A DNA stretch of 60,736 bases from Paranoxybacillus vitaminiphilus (GTDB lineage Bacteria > Bacillota > Bacilli > Bacillales > Anoxybacillaceae), in NCBI RefSeq assembly GCF_003259935.1, contig NZ_QLMH01000015.1, positions 1 through 60,736 on the forward strand, given 5' to 3'. The position numbers were made by a program, and so were the translations under genes. Below, in pieces: positions 28,766 through 37,200 of the stretch. The notes beneath the pieces were generated by a model, which worked only from the letters and a program-made list of their open reading frames with translations, was not told the DNA's origin and searched no databases. Numbering within the stretch: the first letter of the stretch is position 1; every line of letters starts with the position of its first letter.

Positions 28766-29875
28766 CTAATCCCTCTTTTCAACCTGAAGAAGTGTTTTCA
28801 TTCCAGTAGTCAGAACGTCGATTTTCTCAATTATCTCAATTACTTCTTGTTTTGTTTCATTATCCATTTGTATTAAAGAACTCATCGTAATTTTCTCTAA
28901 GCTTGATTTAATCGACTTTAAATTTTTCTTGAATCCTTCCTTAGTATAATAATTACTTTGTTCGACTGCCTCTGCAAGACTTCTCTTCTCTTCCATAATG
29001 GCAAGTGCTTGTTCATCATGAATGATTTTATTTAAATCTCTAATGTCATCTCGTTTCGGAATAATCGGCGGCCGTTCTGTTTCCCCATCATCCATTGGTG
29101 ACAACCATGAAAATAAGCGGTTTAAATTTTTTTTATTTTTAAAATCATTGAGTTCTTGATCCCAACCAAGCCAATCCCGCAAATCTTTCCTTCCCATAAT
29201 TTCATAAAAAATGCCTGACATCTCTTCATTAAAGTAGTAACCAAATTCTTCATCATTTTTATACTTCTCCATGATGATATAAGCATTTAAACGTCTTTTT
29301 ACTTCAGCCGGCTTTATACCAAGCCGTTCTGCTATTTCTTTTATACTCATTCCATATTTTCTATATAAATCCGTCACTAACTCTGATTGTTCGTATTCAC
29401 TCCACTTTTTCACGCCACTAACATGCCGCAATCCCATTAACAGCAGTAACTCTTCTTCACTAGCTTCATACAAAACCACCTCTAAAGAGGAAAAAATCGA
29501 TTCATTTAAATTACCTATAGAGAATCCTTCTTCCCAATCCTTTTTTAAAGCCTTTAAAGTAGCAACACGTCGATTCCCTTCAATTACAACAAAGTAATTT
29601 GTATCCATATACTTTTTTACTAAAATATTATCAATTTTTAAGTAACCATTCGCTTTAAAGCTTTCTAACAAATCACGAATTTCTAAACGATTTTCTCCCT
29701 CTATCATCGATTGAGTACGTTTTTGCACTAATGGATTACTAAAATTATTTTCTTCAACATAGCGATAACGCGGATGTCCATGCAACCGATAATTATTTGG
29801 ATCCAATAGCAGTTGGTCTAAACTTACTTGTAATGCGTTCAAATCAAACACCTCAACATTACCAAATTTCATCAA
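28766..29875 (-). CDS. ParB N-terminal-domain protein, partner of the Mrr-like nuclease
   Basis: 369 residues. The N-terminal part is a ParB/Srx-fold domain: LLLDPNNYRLHGHPRY at about 20-36, later YFVVIEGNRRVATLKALK at about 109-126, where ParB has GERR. A helix-turn-helix follows (MSIKEIAERLGIKPAEVKRRLNAY), then an acidic and basic helical C-terminal half with no match I recognise. ParB domains of this type bind CTP or act in nuclease systems; here there is no ParA and no chromosome-origin context, so partitioning is unlikely. The stop codon is one base from the nuclease start, so the two proteins are translationally coupled. A nucleotide-controlled DNA defence module is the working hypothesis. 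Confidence 0.72.
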   Translation of the reverse strand: MMKFGNVEVFDLNALQVSLDQLLLDPNNYRLHGHPRYRYVEENNFSNPLVQKRTQSMIEGENRLEIRDLLESFKANGYLKIDNILVKKYMDTNYFVVIEGNRRVATLKALKKDWEEGFSIGNLNESIFSSLEVVLYEASEEELLLLMGLRHVSGVKKWSEYEQSELVTDLYRKYGMSIKEIAERLGIKPAEVKRRLNAYIIMEKYKNDEEFGYYFNEEMSGIFYEIMGRKDLRDWLGWDQELNDFKNKKNLNRLFSWLSPMDDGETERPPIIPKRDDIRDLNKIIHDEQALAIMEEKRSLAEAVEQSNYYTKEGFKKNLKSIKSSLEKITMSSLIQMDNETKQEVIEIIEKIDVLTTGMKTLLQVEKRD

Positions 29876-30250
29876 TACGATAAATTCGATAAAAATAATA
29901 AAATATCCTTCACTAGTATAGCAATTTGGTCGGTATTTATATACATATCATATACCCGTGGTGCTAGATAAAGATCGTTGGAACATAAAAAATAGCGCTC
30001 AAGATGCGCTAGGCACGGCTCCTAATATGAATCCTTTAGCACATTTATTAATTATGCGTCTGGCAGAGTTTCTTATCCCGTTACAACTAATCCTGCCGTT
30101 ACCAAAGAATGGAGTAGAAAGCATAAAAACAGATCTTTCATTACTTAGTATCATTCAAAAAATCCTTTTCTCCTCCATTCCACTGACTCTTTTCTAGTTT
30201 AAAAATATATAATAAGCAAAAAAAATCCTGCCGAACCTTGTCGTAAAGTT
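29876..30250. other. Gap with a weak unassigned plus-strand frame
   Basis: An open frame runs from 29958 to 30197 (79 codons, DKDRWNIKNSAQDALG near its start) but has no ribosome site and no recognised family. It could be a gene remnant. Nothing else is visible between the ParB start and the LysR terminator. Confidence 0.3.
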
Positions 30251-30283
30251 AAAAAAAGACAGAAACTCAACCGCTTCTGTCTT
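30251..30283 (-). terminator. Terminator of the LysR-family gene
   Basis: AAGACAGAA (30256-30264) pairs with TTCTGTCTT (30275-30283). Read on the minus strand the stem is followed by an uninterrupted T-run. Confidence 0.85.
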
Positions 30284-30290
30284 AACGAAT

Positions 30291-31172
30291 TTACGCAAAC
30301 ATTTCTATAAACCGCTGCGCTGCCTTGGAAAGGTGACGTTCTTTCAGCCAAACAAGCGCTATTTCCGATTGCAAGGAGGCATCAGTAATAGACAATACGG
30401 TTAATTCTCTTTCCACTAGAGGGGATATTACCGTTTTCGGCAAAATGCTCGCTCCTATGCCAGAGGAGATCAGCGAGAGGACGATATTAACATCTTGACA
30501 TTCACAAACAACGTTAGGATGAATATTAAAACGGCTGCATTCCTCTATAATCTGCTCATACACCCCTTCTCCCTTCTCGCGGCGAATCAGAAGAAGCGGA
30601 ATGCCATCCAACTCTTTCATCGTGACCGCTTTTCTCTTATCCAACTGTTGCCAGTCTTTCGGAGCGACAAATACAAACGGCTCCGTTCCTAACCGAACGA
30701 CCGAAAGCCCCTTCTGATCGACGGGAAGGCTGACAATCGCCACTTCTATGTCCCGATGTTCCAAGCGTTCACGAATGCTGGATGGATCTCCTCCCCAAAG
30801 CCGCAATGTAACATGAGGGTATTGTTTGTGAAAACGTTGCAGCTTCTCCGGCAAATAAGATACACACAACAGCGCCACACCAAGCGACAGCACCCCCCGT
30901 ACCCCTTCACCTGTTTCCTTTACTTCAATCATCGACTCTTCAAACACCCTCAATATATACTCTGCTTTTTCATACAATACTTTCCCCGCTTCCGTCAGTT
31001 CCATTTTCTTTCCGTTTCTCTTTCTCTCAAGCAGTGTTACGCCAAGCTCCTCTTCCATGAGACGAAGCTGTTGGCTCAACGGCGGCTGCGCCATGTTTAA
31101 TTTCTTCGCCGCCCTTGAAATTTGTCCTTCCTTGGCAATCGCGAGGAAATACCGTAATTGTCGTATGTCCAT
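30291..31172 (-). CDS. LysR-family transcriptional regulator
   Basis: About 293 residues. The N-terminal winged helix-turn-helix reads MDIRQLRYFLAIAKEGQISRAAKKLNMAQPPLSQQLR in outline (residues 1-60), followed by the linker helix and a two-lobed effector-binding domain. The ATG at 31172 is 6 bases after GGAGGG; an ATG two codons upstream abuts that site. It is divergent from the MFS transporter gene at 31299 with about 125 bases between them, the standard arrangement for a LysR regulator controlling its neighbour. The effector is unknown. Confidence 0.9.
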   Translation of the reverse strand: MDIRQLRYFLAIAKEGQISRAAKKLNMAQPPLSQQLRLMEEELGVTLLERKRNGKKMELTEAGKVLYEKAEYILRVFEESMIEVKETGEGVRGVLSLGVALLCVSYLPEKLQRFHKQYPHVTLRLWGGDPSSIRERLEHRDIEVAIVSLPVDQKGLSVVRLGTEPFVFVAPKDWQQLDKRKAVTMKELDGIPLLLIRREKGEGVYEQIIEECSRFNIHPNVVCECQDVNIVLSLISSGIGASILPKTVISPLVERELTVLSITDASLQSEIALVWLKERHLSKAAQRFIEMFA

Positions 31173-31298
31173 CGCCATCCCTCCAAATATACAAAAAAAA
31201 TATATATAACTTATTTTATAGATATTTTACATATGATTATAAGCGTGATATCCTAGAAAAGCAACAAAGCAAGACGACAGACAGAACGGAGGAGATAT

Positions 31299-32504
31299 AT
31301 GAAACAAGAGCGATTATGGACGAAGAACTTTGTTAGTGTTGCCGCCGCGAATTTCTTTACATTTATTACGTTTTATTATTTGCTTGTGACGCTGCCGATG
31401 TACGCTATGGAACATTTACACAGCAGCCCATCGTCCATCGGTTTGATCACGGCCGTTTTTTTAATTGCCGCTATCATTACACGTCCATTCGCCGGAAAAT
31501 GGATGGAAAAGGCCGGAAAGTATGTCGTGTTTCTCAGTGCGTTAGCCATTTTGGGAGCGGCATCCTTTTTTTATTTTCTGCCGCATTCGCTGCCGGCGCT
31601 TCTTTTGCTTCGCCTTTTGCACGGCATCGGCTTTGGCATGGCCACCACCGCTAACGGGGCTATCGTTGCCGATTTAATCCCCGACTCAAGGAAAGGAGAA
31701 GGGATGGGCTACTACGGCTTAACGCAAAACCTTGCCATGGTCGCCGGTCCGTTTTTAGGCTTAACCGCGATGCAGCAAGGAGCGACAACAATGTTTGCCG
31801 CCAATGCTCTATTCGCTCTCCTGTCATTGGCAGCAGGATTATTCGTCCGTCTGCCGGAAAACCGTGCCGCCCGTCACGTAAAACTGCCAACAAACAAGAT
31901 CCGGCTGTTGGAGACTTCCGCGATTCCCGTTTCGCTCGTATCTGCCTTTTTCGGTTTAATGTATTCTGCAATCATTTCATTTGTTTCGATTTACGCCAAA
32001 GAAGCCGGATTCGCCGAGGCGGCAAACTATTTCTTTATCGTCTACGCGGGCGTCCTTCTTCTTTCAAGACCATTTACCGGGAAGTGGTTTGATTTATACG
32101 GAGCAAATGTCATCGTTTACCCGGCGATTGTCTGCTTTGCTGTTGGCACGTACCTGCTAAGCATTTCGGAAACGGCGCTGCTATTCCTTGTCTCCGCCGC
32201 CCTGATCGGTCTTGGCTGGGGCACGGTATTTCCGAGCCTGCAAACGATCGCCATTCAAGTAGCCCATCCGCAAAACAGAGGACTCGCCACGGCAACATTC
32301 CTCTCCATCTTCGACTTCGGCTTCGCCATCGGTTCATTTCTCTTCGGTCTTGCCGCGGCGAAAATCAGCTATAGCTCTCTATACTTTTACAGCACCTTTT
32401 TCATCATCGCCGGCATCGGACTTTATTACTTGCTGCACGGGCACAGCGGTGCGGAAAACAGCAACCCGCCGGTCAAATATCGGAAACAAACGAAAGTTCA
32501 ATAA
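31299..32504 (+). CDS. MFS transporter (drug-efflux-like), target of the divergent LysR
   Basis: 401 residues, 12 predicted membrane segments. Loop 2-3 carries RPFAGKWMEKAGKY, the MFS motif A equivalent, and its second-half copy RPFTGKWFDLYG is also clear. LLRLLHGIGFGMATTANGAI resembles motifs of the DHA1 efflux group. The ATG is preceded by GGAGGAG. The gene is visibly richer in G+C than most of the window, which may mean acquisition by transfer or selection in thermophile-like DNA. Substrate unknown; efflux is likelier than uptake. Confidence 0.85.
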   Translation: MKQERLWTKNFVSVAAANFFTFITFYYLLVTLPMYAMEHLHSSPSSIGLITAVFLIAAIITRPFAGKWMEKAGKYVVFLSALAILGAASFFYFLPHSLPALLLLRLLHGIGFGMATTANGAIVADLIPDSRKGEGMGYYGLTQNLAMVAGPFLGLTAMQQGATTMFAANALFALLSLAAGLFVRLPENRAARHVKLPTNKIRLLETSAIPVSLVSAFFGLMYSAIISFVSIYAKEAGFAEAANYFFIVYAGVLLLSRPFTGKWFDLYGANVIVYPAIVCFAVGTYLLSISETALLFLVSAALIGLGWGTVFPSLQTIAIQVAHPQNRGLATATFLSIFDFGFAIGSFLFGLAAAKISYSSLYFYSTFFIIAGIGLYYLLHGHSGAENSNPPVKYRKQTKVQ

Positions 32505-32573
32505 AGTACAACTTCATCAGTGGGGATTTTCTTCATCCCCCACTGATGTTAGTTGAACTTATCGCACTTCTAG

Positions 32574-32616
32574 CGTCCGTTATCTCCCACCTGTAGAGGT
32601 GGAAGTCTTACGGACG
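32574..32616. mobile_element. IS605-like terminal hairpin relic
   Basis: An outer stem CGTCCGT (32574-32580) with ACGGACG (32610-32616) encloses an inner stem CCACCT (32587-32592) with AGGTGG (32597-32602). This nested hairpin has the look of the ends of IS200/IS605-family elements. It lies in a 420-base repeat-rich gap that also has a CATCAGTGGGG inverted repeat (32515-32548) and a GGGTATCCC...GGGACACCC pair (32643-32675). Confidence 0.45.
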
Positions 32617-32785
32617 ATTAGAACGGGATAAAATATAAAAGAGGGTATCCCAAAAGCGACCGTGGCGGGACACCCCATATCCATCAAAGTGAAGCCCCGG
32701 AGCAGAGTGTTTCGAGGCTTCAATTTTCCTTTCTCACGATGAGTTCGGTGAAAGTATCTAAAAGAATAATATTTCTGTTAGAAAA

Positions 32786-32919
32786 GAGGCTGCCCCAAAA
32801 GCCAAGTGTCAGGCCCCACAACACAATATATAGATAGGTAAGGTATAGGACATCACATTGGATAAATAAGCTATATATTGTGAAATACGCGTGAGGTCAG
32901 ACACTTATGGAACAACCTC
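32786..32919. repeat. MITE-like repeat, copy 3
   Basis: 134 bases with ends GAGGCTGCCCCAAAAG and ATGGAACAACCTC as imperfect inverted repeats. AGTGTCAGGCC pairs approximately with GGTCAGACACT further in. It matches copy 2 in the same orientation and copy 1 reversed. It ends 7 bases before the stop codon of the BASS transporter gene, so it may also influence 3' end formation of that transcript. Confidence 0.75.
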
Positions 32920-32926
32920 TTCTATG

Positions 32927-33886
32927 TTATATTGTAACCGTTGATTGATTGTTTTCCTTCTTTTCACTTTTTTTGCGGAAATAGGTGGCTGCAATCGGTC
33001 CAGAGATGTTATGCCAAACGCTGAAAATTGCGCTTGGAACAGCGGCAAGCGGTGAAAAATGAGCGGTCGCCAGCGCAGCTCCAAGTCCGGAATTTTGCAT
33101 GCCGACCTCAATCGAAATCGCTTTTTGTTTCGGCTCCGACATTTTAAGTAACTTCGCAAACCAATAGCCAAGCAATAATCCAAGCACATTATGAACAACG
33201 ACGATAAGGAAAATAATAAGCCCGCTTTTCGCGATAGCCTGCTGATTTTGACCGACGACAGCAGCCACGATTGCCACGATAGCGAGAACGGAAACGAGCG
33301 GAAGAATTTGAATGGCTGCTTTTACTTGTTTTTGAAACAACATTTGTACGATTAGTCCGAGGATAATAGGAATAAGTACAACTTTGACGATTGACCAAAA
33401 CAGAGCGCCGGCGGAAACGGACAGCCATTTCCCCGCAAGCAACAAAATCAGGGACGGTGTTAAAATTGGGGCAAGTAAGGTTGACACGGACGTAACAGCG
33501 ACCGAAAGCGCCGTATCGCCTTTTGCTAAGTATGTCATGACATTGGAAGCCGTACCACCAGGACAGCAGCCAACAAGAATGATGCCGAGCGCTACTTCAG
33601 GCGAAACGGGCAATAAGGTAGCTAGCAAAAAGGCCAAAAGCGGCATAATAAGAAATTGGGCGATTACCCCAATCAGTACCTCTTTCGGACGTGCGAATAC
33701 TTCCTTAAAATCGTTGGCCGATAATGTCAATCCCATCCCAAACATGACGACACCAAGCAGCGGCACGATATAAGGAGTGATCCATGTAAATGCTTTTGGC
33801 TCAAAAAAAGCAAGAGCCGCGAATATTAATACCCAAATGGCAAATGTATTGCCGACAAAGTTGCTTAGTTTTACAAGAGTCCCCAT
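32927..33886 (-). CDS. BASS-family sodium-dependent transporter
   Basis: About 319 residues with ten hydrophobic segments, as in bile acid:sodium symporter homologues such as Bacillus YocS. Family marks are LGVVMFGMGLTLSANDF, LVGCCPGGTASNVMTYLAKGD (crossover region and ion site) and ISIEVGMQNSGLGAALA. The ATG at 33886 follows AAGGAGAAGG; 15 extra codons upstream lack a site. Real substrates in bacteria are often organic anions such as pantoate or keto acids, and are not predictable here. Its stop lies against MITE copy 3. Confidence 0.88.
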   Translation of the reverse strand: MGTLVKLSNFVGNTFAIWVLIFAALAFFEPKAFTWITPYIVPLLGVVMFGMGLTLSANDFKEVFARPKEVLIGVIAQFLIMPLLAFLLATLLPVSPEVALGIILVGCCPGGTASNVMTYLAKGDTALSVAVTSVSTLLAPILTPSLILLLAGKWLSVSAGALFWSIVKVVLIPIILGLIVQMLFQKQVKAAIQILPLVSVLAIVAIVAAVVGQNQQAIAKSGLIIFLIVVVHNVLGLLLGYWFAKLLKMSEPKQKAISIEVGMQNSGLGAALATAHFSPLAAVPSAIFSVWHNISGPIAATYFRKKSEKKENNQSTVTI

Positions 33887-34037
33887 TTTTCCTTCTCCTT
33901 CCAATTTATGAATATAACAGCTATTATACATTTAATATTCAAAAAAGTTCAACTGTAAAAATATTGGATTACCAAGGACTCTCCTATTTTTCTTCAACAT
34001 ATACTCCAGGGTATCACAGGCACCTTTATTAAGCATT

Positions 34038-34061
34038 AAAAGAGAGCCTGGACTCTCTTTT
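34038..34061 (-). terminator. Terminator of the Fsr-like gene
   Basis: AAAAGAGAG (34038-34046) pairs with CTCTCTTTT (34053-34061), with a 6-base loop. The T-rich side faces both ways, so it could also stop plus-strand read-through. Confidence 0.7.
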
Positions 34062-34116
34062 TCTTTTACTCAGTCAACCTTCCATTTATTTCACGGTGTC
34101 GCAGATGCTGCTCATC

Positions 34117-35331
34117 CTAGCGGTCGAGAGCAGAACGTCGATCTTTCGGAAGCCAGTATGTTAGTATGCCGAATAATGGAAGAAAGCTGCACATGATCAT
34201 GAGCGATTTCAACGTATATGTATCGGCGATTTTTCCGAGCACGACCGACCCAAGCGCTCCCATGCCAAACGCCAGACCAACGATTAATCCGGAGGCCATG
34301 CCGACATTTTCTGGAAGCAGCTCTTGTGCATACACGACAAATGTTGAAAAACTTAACGATAAAATAAACCCGGCTAAAAATACGACAGGCAGCACCCATC
34401 CAAGCGGAAGATACGGAAGGCTAAGTGCAAACGGGGCGGTGCCGAGTGTGGAAAACAGCATTAAATTCCGCTTTCCAAACCGGTCGGCAAGCGGACCGCC
34501 GACGAATGTCCCAATTGCTCCCGCGATCATAAAGACAAATAAGTATAGTTGCGCTTCCCGTATGGAAACGTCATAGTGTTCGATCAAATAAAATTGATAA
34601 TAATTCGAGATGCCGGCTGAATACCATGAGCGCGCAAATACTAAAAAGATTAATAGAGATAAAGCAGAAATAATATGATTTCTCTCCTTTTGAGCGACTT
34701 TCGACACACTTCCTTGTTTGCGGGCGTGTCCCTTCTGTTCCAGTTTACGGGAATACCACTGTGACACGCGAAATAATACGATGATTCCAATCATTGCCAC
34801 AATCGTGAACCAACCGGCTCCTTTTTGTCCGAACGGAACAAAAACAAGCGCTGTAAACAGCGGAGCGAGGGCATTTCCAGTATTTCCGCCGACTTGGTAA
34901 ATCGATTGAGCAAATCCCCGTTTCGCTCCCGCTGCGAAATAGACGACGCGCGCCCCTTCTGGATGAAAAACTGCCGAACCAAGACCGACTAATAATACCG
35001 ACAATAAGACAAAAAGAAAATTAGGGGCAAACGCCAAACCGGCCATCCCCAGCAGGCTCGCTGCCATTCCGAGCGGCAGGAAGTACGGAGAAGGATGCCG
35101 ATCCGTAAATAAACCGACGATCGGCTGCAAAATGGAAGATGTCATATTTAACGTAAAGGCGATCCAGCCAATTTGCGTATACGATAAATCCATTGATGCT
35201 TCCAAAATCGGAAACAACGCGGGAATAACCGCCTGCATGGCGTCATTCAGCAAATGACCGACACTAATAGCAATCAAAATCGGATAGACCGTCGTATGTG
35301 CACGGGCGCCCTGTTCAACGTTTGTGTGCAT
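34117..35331 (-). CDS. MFS efflux protein, fosmidomycin-resistance (Fsr) type
   Basis: 404 residues with 12 predicted membrane segments. It resembles the Fsr group in the N-terminal SVGHLLNDAMQAVIPALFPI, the long conserved AVFHPEGARVVYFAAGAKRG (about 125-145) and GGPLADRFGKRNLM after the seventh segment. The ATG follows GGGAGAGG. Fsr proteins export fosmidomycin-like compounds, but the natural substrate is not known. Neighbour BASS transporter is on the same strand, with a terminator between. Confidence 0.85.
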   Translation of the reverse strand: MHTNVEQGARAHTTVYPILIAISVGHLLNDAMQAVIPALFPILEASMDLSYTQIGWIAFTLNMTSSILQPIVGLFTDRHPSPYFLPLGMAASLLGMAGLAFAPNFLFVLLSVLLVGLGSAVFHPEGARVVYFAAGAKRGFAQSIYQVGGNTGNALAPLFTALVFVPFGQKGAGWFTIVAMIGIIVLFRVSQWYSRKLEQKGHARKQGSVSKVAQKERNHIISALSLLIFLVFARSWYSAGISNYYQFYLIEHYDVSIREAQLYLFVFMIAGAIGTFVGGPLADRFGKRNLMLFSTLGTAPFALSLPYLPLGWVLPVVFLAGFILSLSFSTFVVYAQELLPENVGMASGLIVGLAFGMGALGSVVLGKIADTYTLKSLMIMCSFLPLFGILTYWLPKDRRSALDR

Positions 35332-35397
35332 AGTTTTCCTCTCCCAAGAATGAATTAATAGTTACATTATAATCCTTTTTTTGAATGTTTCAATTTT

Positions 35398-35643
35398 TTA
35401 GCTTTTCCCGAAGCCATTTTTTCTTACATGAATACTTGTCAATTGCTTAATTCCATACAAATAATTTGGTAGAAGTACATCTTTGTTAGAACGCTCCCCT
35501 TCTAGTATATAATACAAATCCTCTTCATTCTCATGAGAGTAGGAGGCTGTATGCCGGCATGAAGAAAGAGAGCTGACTGTCATTACAGTGCAACTCTCCT
35601 TCGCTTCAATACGATCAACCTTGGTTAAGCCAACCGTGCCCAT
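35398..35643 (-). CDS. Small hypothetical protein after the AAA+ gene
   Basis: 80 residues, not recognised. An ATG at 35643 lies after GAGGAGGATC, a strong ribosome site just beyond the AAA+ stop codon, so it is almost certainly translated together with that gene. It contains two cysteines in CTVMTVSSLSSC and an acidic patch ENEEDLYYILEGE. No membrane segment or signal peptide is visible. It may be a partner or adaptor of the AAA+ protein (inference from coupling only). Confidence 0.55.
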   Translation of the reverse strand: MGTVGLTKVDRIEAKESCTVMTVSSLSSCRHTASYSHENEEDLYYILEGERSNKDVLLPNYLYGIKQLTSIHVRKNGFGKS

Positions 35644-35657
35644 TTTCTTGATCCTCC

Positions 35658-36800
35658 TCAACGATCAAGTAACTGTTTTGTTTCTTTTGACAATGGTTCT
35701 GTCTCTATGCTGCTTTTTGGGTCTTTTGTTTCTAAGAGATGTAACTTGCCATTTTGCATTTTTGCAACAAATAAAATTGGGGATTCTTCCTGTGAGCGTT
35801 GACCGATTTGCGATGCTAAAGGAACCTCAATATATTTTCGAATCGTACGTTTTAAAAACCTTGCTCCATATCGTTTGTCAAATCCTTCTTCAATTAAATA
35901 TTTTCGGGCAGTTTGCTCAAGTTGAAGTTGACAGTTATATTTTTTAATTCTATGGTTAAGAGCTTGAATATTCGTATCAAGAATATGCTCCAACACATCT
36001 TGTTTTAGCCATTGAAAGACAAAGATATCATCGAATCGATTGATAAATTCAGGACTAAAGCGTTTTTCCAGCTGTGAAAGAACAACAGAATGAAGGAAAT
36101 CTTCTTCGCTCTTTCGCCAATTGGACGGTTGTAAAAACCATAACAATTTACGAAACGTATATTTGAAGCCCCCATCAGCATAGCTCATGATTTCTTTTGA
36201 TCCAATATTGCTAGTCATGAAAATCATGGTGTTGCGAAAGTTAATCACTTTCTCCCCTGAAGTCATTACAAGAAGACCATTGTCCATTACATTTAGAAGT
36301 GAATAAATAACTTGATCGTTTGCTTTCTCCAATTCATCAAAAAGGACAATACCAGGTTTACTATAGGATCCTTCAATTTTTTCCTTTTCGAATAGAGAGT
36401 TTCCTTCTTTACTTCCTACGTACCCTGGAGGCGCTCCAGTTAAGGCAGCGGTATAATGTTCCTGTGCCAATGTGTTCATATCAATTCGGCAGTAAGCTTC
36501 TCGATTTCCATGAATCGCTTCACTAAGGGCACGAACGATTTCCGTTTTTCCAACGCCTGTCGGCCCTAAAAATAAGGCAACATACAAAGGACGGTCAGTT
36601 TCTGTAATATCCGCCCAAATAATATTTAACATTTCTTCTAACCGCCTAAGAACATCATCTTGCCCCCAAATTTTCGAACGAATATGCTTAATCACTTGAT
36701 TGACATCAAAACGAAAACGGGTCACTAGACGAGTTCCTTGAAGAATATTTTGCTGCTGATGTTCGTTCAAATCTTTTAATTTCGTCGTAATGAATGACAT
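35658..36800 (-). CDS. Clp/Hsp100-type AAA+ ATPase with a single D2-like module
   Basis: About 380 residues containing only the second ATPase module of ClpB/ClpC. It has Walker A GPTGVGKT (about 79-86), pore loop GYVG (126-129), Walker B IVLFDEL (151-157), sensor 1 MTSN (195-198), arginine-finger region RFSPEFINRFDD and sensor 2 GARFLKR (312-318). The N-domain, the D1 module and the middle coiled coil are all absent; the first 40 residues are unassigned. No clear IGF-type ClpP-docking tripeptide is visible, so remodelling without proteolysis is plausible. The ATG at 36800 follows AGGTGATG. An 80-residue gene follows with only 14 bases between. Confidence 0.8.
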   Translation of the reverse strand: MSFITTKLKDLNEHQQQNILQGTRLVTRFRFDVNQVIKHIRSKIWGQDDVLRRLEEMLNIIWADITETDRPLYVALFLGPTGVGKTEIVRALSEAIHGNREAYCRIDMNTLAQEHYTAALTGAPPGYVGSKEGNSLFEKEKIEGSYSKPGIVLFDELEKANDQVIYSLLNVMDNGLLVMTSGEKVINFRNTMIFMTSNIGSKEIMSYADGGFKYTFRKLLWFLQPSNWRKSEEDFLHSVVLSQLEKRFSPEFINRFDDIFVFQWLKQDVLEHILDTNIQALNHRIKKYNCQLQLEQTARKYLIEEGFDKRYGARFLKRTIRKYIEVPLASQIGQRSQEESPILFVAKMQNGKLHLLETKDPKSSIETEPLSKETKQLLDR

Positions 36801-36825
36801 CTGCTCATCACCTAGATACAAAGGA

Positions 36826-36910
36826 GGACTGACCTATAAATATGTGAAATCATGCATATTTTAGAATATATTATGCTGCACAATCTGATACATTGATTTT
36901 AGGTCAGCCT
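36826..36910. repeat. Short relative of the MITE-like repeat
   Basis: GGACTGACC (36826-36834) and GGTCAGCC (36902-36909) are inverted ends like those of copy 1. The interior is only about 65 bases and shares little beyond CACAATCT, so membership is tentative. It lies just upstream of the AAA+ gene. Confidence 0.4.
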
Positions 36911-36936
36911 TAATCCTTATATTTTTATATTTCTAT

Positions 36937-37200
36937 TTACTTTCCAGCTGCTTTTTCTATTTCTTCATGAGGAATTCCTGCAATTGGACATTCAGCAGTA
37001 CCTACTGTAGAACGAGTAATTTTTTCTACATTTTCGCGAGCTTTCTCTGCATCAAGTACCCACGTACGATAAAAATCAAACGGGCACTCAGCAACTCCAC
37101 GATCACCATCTCCAGATTTAATCAAGCCGGTATATCCACGATGAAGTAATTTAAATAAGTGGTTTTGTGACTGTGAATTCTTGCGAAAATCGGGAATTTG
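36937..37200 (-). pseudogene. amiE: 3' fragment of an aliphatic amidase gene
   Basis: On the minus strand the frame reads [19 protein letters not shown] and then [17 protein letters not shown] to an intact C terminus. This matches the last 85 or so residues of AmiE, which hydrolyses short aliphatic amides to acid and ammonia. The family is about 345 residues, and the catalytic Glu-Lys-Cys triad lies in the missing part. The homology ends near 37190-37200, where the opposite-strand remnant of an amide-sensing protein begins. Non-functional. Confidence 0.8.

Noticed and set aside
28766-29875. Chromosome-partition ParB (Spo0J) or plasmid remnant
   Set aside because: No ParA neighbour, no parS-like sites seen and no replication genes; the C-terminal half does not look like Spo0J.
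29958-30197. Small plus-strand gene in the ParB-LysR gap
   Set aside because: No ribosome site or recognised family; kept only as a remark in the gap entry.
35658-36800. Full-length ClpC or ClpB broken by a frameshift
   Set aside because: No D1 or N-domain sequence is found in any frame upstream; a repeat and an amidase fragment lie there instead, and the gene has its own ribosome site.
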